DNA from: Priapulus caudatus
Lineage: Eukaryota; Priapulida; Priapulimorpha; Priapulimorphida; Priapulidae
Direction: 5' to 3'
Assembly (NCBI RefSeq): GCF_000485595.1
Contig: NW_014577145.1
Location: 86,366 to 137,553, forward strand
DNA length: 51,188 nucleotides
This document shows positions 1-10,697 of the stretch, piece after piece (positions within the stretch are counted from its first letter, which is position 1; every line of letters starts with the position of its first letter). The notes below the pieces were generated by a model. The model was given only the letters and a program-made list of their open reading frames with translations, did no database searches and was not told where the DNA came from. The position numbers and the translations under genes are program-made.

Positions 1-79
<79 letters not shown>
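1..79. repeat. (GA)n microsatellite grading into (GACA)n
   Basis: Uninterrupted GA dinucleotides run from the window edge to about 64, followed by four GACA units. Simple repeat; the array probably continues off the left edge. Confidence 0.97.
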
Positions 80-1814
80 GAAACGATAGAAAGAAAAGTG
101 GAAGAAAGACAGTCAAAAAGATGAAAGAGATAACGCCCCGGCCTTCTCATAACCTCCTATTCATGCATGAGCCATTGGTGTTATTGGCACCTCTGGTGCA
201 TGCAGACCTCTGGCGGAGTCAGACCTCCGTTGCTCTGCTAGGCCTCACTCAACTCGGAAATATGCGGAGACGGAAGAGTAGAGAGATAAGATAAGCGCGA
301 TCATGATCGAGATCACGCTAATCGAAAATCAATATGAGAGGACAGACACGCGCATATACGCGCTAATCCTCTCGTCACATTTAGGTCACATTCGCAAGAG
401 AACAACTATGACGAGGGTAAACATCACGCGACTAGTACTTATGCACAGGAGGGACGCTCGCACTGACCTAACAGACAAAAAGGTTTGTTTTAAAAATTTA
501 CCGACAGACAAAAAAAGTTTTATAAAAATAGCACGCATTGGTACACAAATACACGGATGTATTACTCACGATTTGTACATGCGCTTGGTTAATCTCAATT
601 ATGCCAAAACTAAATCGATGATAGGAGTTTTTATTATAGCGACCGTGGACTGACATCCCTATGGTCTTCGAGGACCTCTTCAATGGCTTATCATTTCCCA
701 GGTTAGTTAGGTTTTCCCAGCGGCTTATGGAGCCAGTCAATCCGGAGCGCACTTAATATAATTACCTATCAATCGTTGTACACATTGAAATAACACGGAC
801 GCTAAAATCATTCATGGATGTTATAATTCTTCATCATCACACGAAGACAGATCAGCCAACAGGATTCGGATTATGTCTCTGATCTATCTATCAAAAAATC
901 CCCCCCGCCCCCGCGCCCATTACAAACGCAGACGTCTCACACGTGATTTTGAACTGCCTGATGAAAGTAAAAGGCAACAGTCAGATAACATTGTTGACGA
1001 AAATTGAGAAAAACAAACGTGATAGCTAGCTATCACGTCTGTGTTTTTCTCAATTTCGTCGAACTTAATCTCTAGATTAAGTTAAGTATATAAACAAAAT
1101 ATTACGATATCGCTTATCAAATTTAACGCCGGATTCATTCAGATTCGTTCATTGACGCGGCCGTTGGACTTTTTTCTTTGGCGCAGCCAACGGTTATGTT
1201 TATAGAGCAGTAGATTGTATACAATAGAAGCAAGAGCTAATAATAATCATTAGCTCTTGATACAAGGTGTATGTTTGTTTCAATATACACGTCGAGGTCA
1301 GACCTCGGGCAGAAGTGCGAAGTCACTGCAGTGGAAATTTACCCACATATGCTTATAGCTATACGTGCAAAGAAAACGCGATGCAGCTATGATGCCAGAA
1401 GAGCAGACATTCCAAACCTAAATTATAATTATACACTATAATTTGTACACTCGACTGAGCCAGGATAAAAATCGAAAAACAAGTTACAACCACATACGCT
1501 CGTATCTAGCAGATTATATTATTTCAGATAGTCTAGGAATATTAGCACCACCGAATTCAGGGTGTTTGACTCAATAGAAAATGCACATCACATAAGGAAA
1601 GTAGTGGTTTTTTGGTACCCACCCATAGATTATAGTTTATCAATCATACACACATGGTTATAGTGACTGTATATAGTAGACATGCATGCACGAGTGTCAA
1701 ACGTAGGTTCAAAAACATTCAAACAGCTTAAAAACACACACTTGCACCAGAAATAAGAATTATGCACAAATAAATGCATGGTTATTTTGGAGATGCTGCA
1801 TGGAATGTCGTTTA
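80..1814. other. Gene-free stretch
   Basis: No reading frame here resembles a known protein and no exon-like frames with splice sites were found. The stretch contains several fold-back sequences (996-1060, 1063-1082, and about 1234-1256 with arms CAAGAGCTAAT / ATTAGCTCTTG), and otherwise unremarkable AT-rich DNA. Confidence 0.6.
996..1060. repeat. 65-bp near-perfect palindrome (fold-back element)
   Basis: The left arm begins GACGAAAATTGAGAAAAAC and the right arm ends GTTTTTCTCAATTTCGTC. The centre is TAGCTAGCTA. Arms are about 30 nt with few mismatches. A second small palindrome (AACTTAATCT / AGATTAAGTT, 1063-1082 region) follows directly. Probably the remains of a hairpin MITE; no target duplication was identified. 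Confidence 0.8.
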
Positions 1815-1820
1815 TACACA

Positions 1821-1898
<78 letters not shown>
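1815..1898. repeat. Compound (ACGC)n-(AC)n microsatellite
   Basis: About 13 CGCA units are followed by about 13 CA units. Apparent Cys/Val or Thr/His reading frames through it are repeat artefacts. Confidence 0.97.
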
Positions 1899-1899
<1 letters not shown>

Positions 1900-1979
1900 C
1901 TTTCGATCTATCACTCAGTCATTGTGCTTTAGGTGTGTGTCATAGGCGCTACACAACGATTGGTTTGGCCAAACCACCA

Positions 1980-1985
1980 TTTATT
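1980..1985 (-). promoter_or_regulatory. Candidate polyadenylation signal for the DHRS7B-like gene
   Basis: AATAAA on the minus strand, about 440 bp downstream of the DHRS7B-like stop codon. It fits the orientation of the gene, but it is a short AT-rich word and other signals are possible. Confidence 0.3.
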
Positions 1986-2420
1986 CTAGTAAGCAAGGTC
2001 ATACGTGAACAACAATGTTAAAGCATCATAATATAATAGTAATGGCTGCTTGAACTACAGCTATTCTACTTTTATACTTTCAGAACTGTATCTAAGACTG
2101 CTAAGTACAAGAAAGTTCTAAAATTAGGTAACTGATAATGACTCATCACATTCACTATGCATGCATGCACAAACATTAGTAATACAAAATTGCCACGAGC
2201 CCACTAGGTTGTAGTCAGTGCCACCTAGTGACGCAAATACATACCTACTGTACTATTATGACGCAGCATTAATTTGTGGTGGTCAACTTTAGTGCTCAAG
2301 GTCCAATCACATAACAATAAAGAGGCAGACCAATAATCACAGACCCGATATATTATATTAGCTATGATATCTCCCAAATTTTCACATGATTCTTGACTTG
2401 CATTCAAGGTTCTTGTCTCG

Positions 2421-5400
2421 TCACTGCGTTTCCAATGAAGATGAGGAAGGCGCTGCCAGGGCACGTTTTTTCATTATATATCGGTAAAAACTCGGCAAGA
2501 GGAAATTCAGGTAGATAGCAGCCTTTGGCTTAAAGCCAGCAATGATGACATCATCACGTTGCCAGGCAACCGCTTCCAGTATTCGCTGAGCTGCCGTGCG
2601 TGGTGCCATTCCTCCAGCAGTTGTCTTATCCATCTCTGCCAATAATTAAGTCAAAAAATACAATATTAAAGTAATCACAGGTGGGTGCCATCAGTTAATC
2701 TCAAGAAATTTTCACACTAATTACTTCACGACATTATCTGCCTGTAAGAATGACATTGTATAATAGATATGACCTCTACCACATGATATAATATGCTCGT
2801 GTGAGCATTGCCATAAATATATAGTCACCATCTCTATTACAAGTTCTCTGCACCAGACTCTCTTATGCGATGCTCTGCAGACTAGGTTATGCATAAAACA
2901 TCCACTCCCTACTATTTTGTTCCAAAAACTTCATTGGCCATCAGATTATATATTCATTCTGTTTTCGAATTCTGCACAGCTTTGAGTTTTTAATATGTGA
3001 TACCAGGGGCATAAATCCTGGGGGGATGAAATTCAAAAAAAAAGAAAGAAGGAAGAAGAAAAAAGAAAGAAATGTGATTGTTTCAAATTCTGCCTTGACG
3101 CAGAAGTGAGATTTACGGATTATTTAATTGAACACAATGTGCCTTTGAGGGTGGCAGACCATGCAAATGAACTCTTCAAGATAATGTTTCCAGACTCACA
3201 AATAGCCAAAAAGTATGGTTGCAAACAAACTTGCAAAACACGTGAAATTGTGAGAAATTGCAATTCTTACCTGTGTTTTAATACATGTATTATTACTATA
3301 GTAACCTAACTGTGTACGCTCTCTGAAAAGTCATGAAAAGTGTTTTGAATCCTAACTTGTAGGGTTGAGTCTAGGGTTGAGATAGTGTCATCAGACATGA
3401 GAATATGGCCCACAGTATGCCTCAAATTGCAGGAAAATGGCTTAAATATTTCAAAATTTTCTGGGGAGGGGGCATGCCCCCAGACGCCCCTAGCACTGGC
3501 ATGCCTACGGCACGCGGGCCTTCCTGCGGCAGCCAAGGTTAATTTCGCCCCCCTTCCCTGTCCATCAATTTCATTCCGCATTTGGAGTTCACAGGGTTGG
3601 AGAAATTGGCATGTGCATGCATGTATGTGCTACGTATGCATGTATAAATGTATGTACGTGTGTTTGTGTGTGTGTGTGTGTTGTGTTTGTTCACATTCAC
3701 GAGTCACGCATGCAACCTCAGCGTCGACACCGCCGTACCTCCGTGTGTGTGTATGTTCGTGCACTTGCCGATCGCATCCTGTGGGTAAATTATTATGGGC
3801 TTGTGCTCGTGCTAGTATGTGATGGCTATCGCCGATCATCCCTCCCACTCCTCGGTACGGATTTACGCCCCTGTGTGATACGTACGTCCGTACTGTGCAC
3901 CACTGGCAGTGAGCGCATTGAGTGAAAGATTGGTTCTGATGTACTCTGGGCTGACCATAGTTATGTGGATGTTGTGATGCGAAACCTCAGCTCTCAAGCA
4001 TTCAAAGAAAGCCTCAGTCGCATGCTTGGAAGCTGCATCTGAAAACAGGCAGAGATAAACAGGTGCATATAGGTGACATTCCAACACTTCCTTCTCAATG
4101 TACAATGGTTAATTTACACACATGAGATTTCCTACGAGTAAGCTCACCCTCAACAAAAGTGGCAAAGGGTGATCACCATTATCGAAATATAAGTTTTTGT
4201 TAATAAAACCTAATAACCAGTATAGTCAAATCTCCACTGTTGTTTGTTTATATATATCACATTTTTTTCACGGGATTCATGAATAGGTGTTCGATTTGCA
4301 TGCTTGTGATAATGTTGATAATTGCGCAAGATGCCTACATACACAGCAGTTTAGCATTGCAGTGACATGTTGGGGGAAGGCAGTACTTACATGCAGAGCG
4401 ATGAGGAATAGCAATCTTGCCTTGGACGCTGCTAACCACAACGATCTCACCTTTTCCATGTCTCATCATGTGCGGCAGAACCACTAGAATGTAGAATTCA
4501 AACTTGTTACTTTATCTACATAAAAACTACTGTTGCGCTCTTTGTCTGCATTTAAAAACGCAGTGCGTTCATAGGCATGGCATAATCTATGATGATAGAA
4601 GCACATAATACCTTTTGTTAAGGCTGCAGTTCCCAGATAGTTCGTCGTCATCAGCTGCATATCAACGTCAGTTGATGTATAGAGCGCATCGCCACGGTAA
4701 CTAATCCCAGCATTATTCACTAGGATATCAATGACACCTGAAATGGTTAACGCCATATTATTACAACAAAATTATGCAACACAATTTTACATGACCAATG
4801 CAGCATTAGATTAGTGTTAGAACTAATGAATAGTCGTTATTATTATTATACTTATTACATTACTATCTTACTGACGTTTGATGTAGATAAGCTAGCAAAG
4901 AGAGCAGAAAGATATACCAAAGTAATTAGATGCTTCGAGAACTTTATCTGGAATGCTGGCGATGTCTGATAAATCCAATGTAAGAATACATGGTTTATAC
5001 AATTCATATTTGGTTTCCTAAAAAAAAACACAAACATGAATTAGCATTTCATACAGTTCTAGAATACAGCAGAGTTCGTAGGCATGACAAGATCAATGAT
5101 GCTAGAAAGCACAATTTCACTACAGAACTTTACCATAATCGGTGGTCTAGAGTTATGAACTAGTGGATTTATATCTAGAGATATTTCTATAATAATACAT
5201 TGTTTACCACATTAGATAGAGTGGAGTTACAGACTAATAGGCAAACATCTGAAGGAATTGTGAAAAATGTCAGGGGGGCCATTGTCAGAAGCATCATAAA
5301 TATTGATCACACCATGAGTAAAAAATGCCACAACTTTTGAAATGCAGTGATGTGCAAACGTGGAGAAATTTTAGACTCGTGATAGTGACAATTATTTATG

Positions 5401-6004
5401 ATATGTCAACATGACAATGAGCACACATTACAGTCAAGTACAAAACATGGGGTGAATAATGGCAAGTTTGTCACTATTGGACCCTGGTACAAAAGGTAGG
5501 CTGGCATAGAGGATGTAGGTTTGCTAAACTGCCTACACATTTCAGGTCAAGAAGTTCTTGTTTAACCCGCTGCAGTTCATTGGTCCTGCGGGCACCTAGT
5601 ATCACCTTGGAACCGGCCAAGTAGAATTCATATGCCAAAGCTAGAAAATACACAGACAGTATTTAACCACCAAGGAAGAAACTAATATGGGTTCATTTCA
5701 ATCTGAAACAACAAACATGTTATATCAGGCTCAATAATAAATGCTTCTGATGATATTATGTGCAAAATTTATGGGACCTGTTAAATTAAGTTTCTAGTTA
5801 GTTCCTCATTAGAAATATACTGACTTAGATGACTGTCGCTGCGCCACATTGCTTACCTTCACCGAGACCTGAGCTAGCCCCTGTGATCAAAACCACTTTC
5901 CCATTTAGCTGGCGCAGTTTTTGTTTAGTTAACAAACGGTAAATGAACCACAATGTCGGGATTCCAACACCAAGTAGAGCCACCAAGGCAGGAAACATCT
6001 TCAT
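2421..6004 (-). CDS. DHRS7B: DHRS7B-like short-chain dehydrogenase/reductase, 7 exons, 312 aa
   Basis: Seven exons, complement of 5857-6004, 5537-5640, 4918-5017, 4612-4737, 4391-4483, 3886-4038 and 2421-2635. They sum to 939 bp with every phase agreeing. An in-frame TGA lies just before the chosen ATG. An N-terminal hydrophobic segment ([18 protein letters not shown]) is a membrane anchor. It is followed by the Rossmann TGASSGLG cofactor motif, the NNAG motif, the catalytic Ser in VVVSSVQG, and YAASK; the catalytic Tyr codon is split across the exon 5/6 junction (T|AT). The C-terminal half ([20 protein letters not shown], then [12 protein letters not shown]) is typical of DHRS7B, which in mammals reduces acyl/alkyl-DHAP in ether-lipid synthesis at ER and peroxisome. 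Length is close to the human protein (325 aa). The exon 2 donor (TGT|GTAGGC) is weak but is required by frame. Whether it is DHRS7B rather than a close DHRS7 paralogue is inference. Confidence 0.93.
3091..3308 (+). pseudogene. Fragment of a hAT-type transposase N-terminal region
   Basis: An open frame reads [20 protein letters not shown] and continues [17 protein letters not shown]. This wording (EHNLPL.VADHA..LF..MFPDS.IAKKYGC) recurs in hAT/ZBED-like transposases of invertebrates. It ends in a stop near 3308 with no DDE domain. It lies in the last intron of the DHRS7B-like gene, on the opposite strand, so it is a dead insertion. Family assignment is from memory of the motif and is moderate. 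Confidence 0.55.
3440..3565. repeat. GC-rich dispersed repeat fragment
   Basis: Contains ATTTCAAAATTTTCTGGGG followed by a G-run and ...GCATGCCCCCAGACGCCCCTAG. The first part recurs inverted inside the MITE at 39161-39356. Ends not defined. Confidence 0.5.
3600..3685. repeat. Degenerate (TGTA)/(GT)n microsatellite
   Basis: Runs of ATGTATG, TGTGTTTG and GTGTGTGT interspersed with CATGCATG. Reading frames across it are low complexity. Confidence 0.8.
4560..4612. repeat. Intronic segment duplicated at 5066-5118
   Basis: GTTCATAGGCATGGCATAAT and the following ATGATGATAGAAGCACA resemble GTTCGTAGGCATGACAAGAT then ATGATGCTAGAAAGCACA at 5070-5112, about three quarters identical over 50 bp. The two copies sit in introns 4 and 2 of the DHRS7B-like gene; the first abuts the exon 4 donor. 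Confidence 0.55.
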
Positions 6005-7837
6005 GCCTAGGAGTCAAGAATACACCTTATACTATAAAGACAGAAGAGTTTACATCATTTGAGCATGCATGGTCATACCATTGAGCATTATACCATTTGA
6101 GAATCGAGAAAGAATCATTTTACATTTTTCTACAATGCAACGACATCGTTTTCTGCGATCATGGAACAAAATATAATTTTGCTGCTTCTAAATGGATGTT
6201 TTTCGCATGGTATTAATATTACTACTAGTATTAGTAAGAAATTGTTGTAAATATTCTTATTGCCCGTTTTGTACCGTTATCACGTGATTGTGCATTAGTT
6301 TACTGAAAAAGCCGATCTCTTATTTGTGTGGGTCAGTGAGTGTTTGCTATGAATGATTAGTCACTCATATACCTCAAAGCGACTTATACTCGGTCATATC
6401 CAATATCGTTCGCTAGTACCGGTATGTCCTATATGTTAATTTGTGAAATAAAAACTTTTTCTATTGCAATCCTCATAACCTTATAAAGATTAGTCTTCAA
6501 AAATCCAAGTGAGTAATAATATCGGACTATAATACTGAATTGTGAATATGGAAATTCAGAGACAAAGTTCAAGTTGATCAAACAGACAGATTATTGACTA
6601 ACACCAAGTCTGCGGATCTCGCCAACATTGCGGATCTGCAATCCGCAGGGTTGATCTATCGATTTGATCAACGTTGTCTCTCTCCGTCTTCGGTATAGTC
6701 CGCTTAACTTACGAGACAAATCCTTACGACGTTTCGAGGGTACAACTTACAACTTGAACTTGCAGTTACAGTTGTTTACTCTTATTTTTATTTTCTTGAC
6801 GCCGACATTCGTCGTTCACGTTCGTCCTAATTCGGGCGTTTCCGTATCATTTATTTATTATCATATTATCATCATACTCATAGACTAAGAATAACCATAC
6901 TTATCAGTTATTATGTATGCTTAGTCTATGACACACACGTCACACAGTGCCAGTGGCAGTGCTTCAAGGCCGATCATCATTACTCATAATACTAATAGGT
7001 AAACGAACGATGTTTAAACGATGTAGGGCCTAGTAACGAAGTAAACGAGCCTGGTAAACACGAATGTTACCTTTTCGAACGCCAACTACTGGCCCATAGA
7101 TATCACATAACACAATGTTATATGCATAGATATATACAAACACAATGTGTGTAGGCCTATGGCTATGGCTATGTATATTGTGTTTGTATATATCTATGTT
7201 ATCTGATAGCCATATATGCACATATGAACATCTTTTAGTCAAGCGGAAATGACGTCAGTAGTTTTCCGCTTCCGTGTCGGTGTCACTTGGTGTTTCCGTT
7301 TATGACGCGCTTAGTTAGCAGACGATCGAAGACGAGGGATGTTTCAAAAAAGTAAAGTGAAAAAGGTAAGTGCGCACTAGCTCTAGAACTATACTATATA
7401 TATATATGCCCTTCGCGGTGGATATCTATTTCCAGAGAAAACTTTGTTGCGGTTATTAACTTCTTCGGTACGCCAAATAAGGCACCTTCTCTGAAGTTAT
7501 TTAAAATGTTGAAAAACATTTTATTATTATTAGGCCCTACTAAGCTACTTACTACTTAGTACTAGTAGTAGTACTTTATTACATCTATTGATCTATCAGT
7601 ATCAATGATCTATGATCTAGACTATATTAGTATATATTGAAAAATAATTTATTATTATTACTTTATATATTATATAATTATTAATAAATTATATACATGT
7701 CATATATTATATACGTATAATTTTATTTTACAGTCAAATATTTAGAAACATTAAGGCCCACACACTCACAGTCACAGTCACAGTCACAGTGATGAAAACC
7801 GTAAAAGCAAAGATCACTTCGAAAGCAAGCCAAGTGA
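6005..7837. other. Intergenic region upstream of the DHRS7B-like gene
   Basis: No coding exon recognised. It should hold the DHRS7B-like promoter, but no convincing TATA or initiator element could be picked. Contains fold-backs (arms CATAGACTAAG / CTTAGTCTATG around 6873-6928; 7125-7198), a CRE-like TGACGTCA near 7250, and a strongly AT-rich stretch 7500-7735. Confidence 0.5.
7125..7198. repeat. Hairpin repeat with 22-nt arms
   Basis: Arm 7125-7146 (begins CATAGATATATAC, ends AACACAAT) is the exact reverse complement of arm 7177-7198, with a 30-nt loop carrying GGCTATGGCTAT. Likely a small fold-back MITE. Confidence 0.8.
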
Positions 7838-9060
7838 AGTGCTGGCAGAAAAACAGGAGCTAGTCCGACAACAAGTCCCGCAGTTCGAAAGGCCAAGGCG
7901 ATAACAAAGAAGTATGTGAGGCCAGGAACGCCAGGTAAGGGCCCACGGAGGGCCCTATTTGCCATTCGTGAGAAGAAGGTATCCATCAGACAGGCAGCTC
8001 GTGATAACGAGTTATCATTTGGCTATTTGTATAGGAGGCTGTCGGGAGAAGTTGAGGTTGATAGAAAAAAGGGTCCACCACAAGTATTCACTAAAGAAGA
8101 AGAGAAAGCGATGGCAAAATGGCTGCGTGAGATGGCGGAAAGAGGAATGGAGTTGAAGCCAGGCGAGTTCTTGGACTTTGTCCAGCTTATTGTTGAACGG
8201 GAGGAAAGGTCAACTCCGTTCAAGAATAACAGGCCAAGCCATGATTGGTATTATGCGTTCATGAGGAGAAACTGCAACATAGTACAAATGGCGAAATGCG
8301 TAAGGAAACGCCCCTTGAAAATTGCATATAACAGATAAGTGGTTTGGGGGGTTTAGAGGCTTCCTTGTTAGGGCAGACGTCATAGACAAACCCAGCAGAA
8401 TCTGGAATGCTGACAAAACTGGGTTTTGCATGGGAAGTACTGCAAGCAAGCAGAGGTAATAGGACCTCCAAGGAAGGAGAATGCTTACCAGGTGCCTCAT
8501 ATATCTGGAGGCAACAGCAAGCGGAGGTTCACAGTAATGTTCTGTGGGTCTGCGAATGGAAAAATGATGCCCCCTTTCTTGGAGTACCCTGCACCTCAGC
8601 CACGTGGATACAATCCACTGACTGGGGCAATTGAAGGCTCCGATATTGCCTACACCAAGAAAGGGTGGATGGATACAGATACGTTCTGCAAGTTCATTGA
8701 ACATTTTGACAAACATGCCGGCACGGAGAGACCTGTTGTCCTTTTGATAGACAGTGTAAGCAGCCGTGTAAACATGGCCGCTTTTGAAGATGCTAAAGCA
8801 AAGGGAATCGAAATATATCGGATTGTCCCGAACGCCACCCATCTAATGCAGCCCCCTAGATAAAGATGTGTTCGGGCCATTGAAGTCGAAGTGGCATCAG
8901 GTTGTCAGACACAACACAAGAGCACCCAGACAATCCAATAGCAAAAGTAAACTTTGCAGAAAAACTAAAAGAAGCCTTTCTCTTATTCTGCAAGCCCCTG
9001 ACCATCGTAAATAGTTTTAAATCATCCAATGTACCATACACCTGGGACCACACCAGCGGA
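7838..9060 (+). pseudogene. Degenerate Tigger/pogo (CENP-B/jerky-like) DDE transposase
   Basis: The N-terminal part reads ITKKYVRPG, then a CENP-B-type helix-turn-helix (KKVSIRQAARDNELSFGYLYRR) at 7970-8045 and a second HTH-like part up to WYYAFMRRN (about 8270). An in-frame stop follows near 8336. In shifted frames the catalytic core continues: RIWNADKTGF (first Asp) at about 8400, YTKKGWMDTDTFCKFIEHF at about 8655, VVLLIDSVSSRVN (second Asp) at about 8735, and THLMQP followed after a 1-nt slip by PLDKDVFGPLKSKWHQ (third Asp) at about 8850. At least two frameshifts and several stops make it inactive. DDE_1-type transposases of this class cut at TA. Element termini were not found. On the plus strand between two minus-strand genes. 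Confidence 0.88.
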
Positions 9061-10392
9061 AGACTGCCCTGGTGATTGATAAGAAGATTGTATATTAAAC
9101 GCATTAGACAAATTATTTTGCGAAACAGCATAATTTATTGATGATTAACGGAAGCCATGCATCTGCAACATGTTCAAGCAGCCAGCACACAGCTATGCGC
9201 ATGGGGAATACCACTCCCATTTCACTGATCGATTATCAAATAATTTACAGTTTGTGAGATTATGACTGGCTATGTGATCACTGCTGAGCTAGATCTCTTA
9301 ACGTATAATGACATAGGATCAGGATCATACTAATATTCAAACATTCATTGATTTAAAATGTTAATTAACTGAATAGATAATACCCCCAACAACAAAATCC
9401 AAAGCTGTCAACACATCACACTCCTAGATATCTGCACGTAGCTGCTAATCACTGTTATGAAGACGGTTTATTATACGAATATTTGTGGAGTTTATTTAAT
9501 ATTGGTGTGCATGTTTTAACGTAAGCTCAGCATGTTGGCACAATTAAAATGCAAATATTATTTACCTCTTGTATGCATTACGTCACACTATGCATCTTTG
9601 TGTTTCGGGATGCCACTACATTATTACTATGTTGTTAACTTGTTACAGTCAGTATAAAACTAGATGAAATTCCTGAGCAAAACGATTGTTTTTGCCTGAT
9701 GTCTGCAGTTACATTTGAACATTTCATCACTATTAATCGCTGTTAAAATTAATTAATATGGCGAGCAGCTGTATATACTATATTATCAATTACAACATTT
9801 ACAGGTGAAAAACTTTTATATTCCCCACCAAAGAAGTCATATACAAGTATTGACATGATATTTTTGCTTGTTATTGCATATAATAGTTTAAGGATCATAA
9901 AAGCATGGACTCTTTACTTTCATGTACCTACTATGCAGAGACAGATGGAAAATTATTTGCCCAAATTAGAGGTATTTTACTCCACAGAGTGGTTTATGAT
10001 TGCAGCAGCATATGTAACTATGCAGACAAGTAAGCATAGAACTAACAGCAGATGAATATGCCAAGCACAATTGTAATTAATGCATAAACTATTATTTGTA
10101 GCTAGTTTAGCCCACACAATTATATATAATATTAAGTGCCTACTGGTTTAACACTGCATGGAAAGCAAAGACATGGAAATGTGAAGATGAGTGAAAGCTA
10201 CGCATTATTCGTCATACAGTTCCTGTATGAGAGAAACGAGTCTTCCACTGTCAATATCAACACATCTCTTCAGGCTCCAGCTGTCTGCTGGCATTTAGTG
10301 CTGCAATGGGGGGAGGGGGGGCTAGGTGTTTGTACACCAGTGCATTGCACAGCATGTTTCCGACTTCACAGAAATAACGCATGCCCATACAA
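9061..10392. other. Intergenic region with no recognised gene
   Basis: AT-rich DNA with short uninformative open frames only; a short G-run near 10310. I see nothing that supports a gene or a defined mobile element. Confidence 0.5.
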
Positions 10393-10398
10393 TTTATT
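10393..10398 (-). promoter_or_regulatory. Candidate UBE2O polyadenylation signal
   Basis: AATAAA on the minus strand, 300 bp downstream of the UBE2O stop codon. Plausible by position, not proven. Confidence 0.35.
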
Positions 10399-10697
10399 TA
10401 CATGAAGAATTCTTATGGAAAGTGAAGATACAACATGCAGAACTATAGGGAACCGTTTCTCGAGAGTGAAATGCCACAGCGTTATGGGGGGAAGGGGAAG
10501 GGGTAAGAGTTTCGGTTTTCGACTATTGACGGTTTTTTCAACTTATTAAGTGAAGTAGCTACGTCTACGAATTTTCCAGCATCAGAACCAGTAAATAAAT
10601 TTGAGGATGTTACGCAGGTTTGCATGCAAAGAATCCATATATAAATAAGGGGAAGAAATGTACTGTTACAGTGGGCAAACATGTGGCCCATGCACAA

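Noticed and set aside
1630-1914. Cys/Val-repeat minus frame and its Thr/His plus counterpart
   Set aside because: Translation of the (ACGC)n-(AC)n microsatellite.
3385-3822. 145-codon plus frame
   Set aside because: Crosses a GC-rich repeat and a GT-rich microsatellite; no homology.
8210-8842. 210-codon minus frame
   Set aside because: Antisense to the Tigger transposase relic; no homology of its own.
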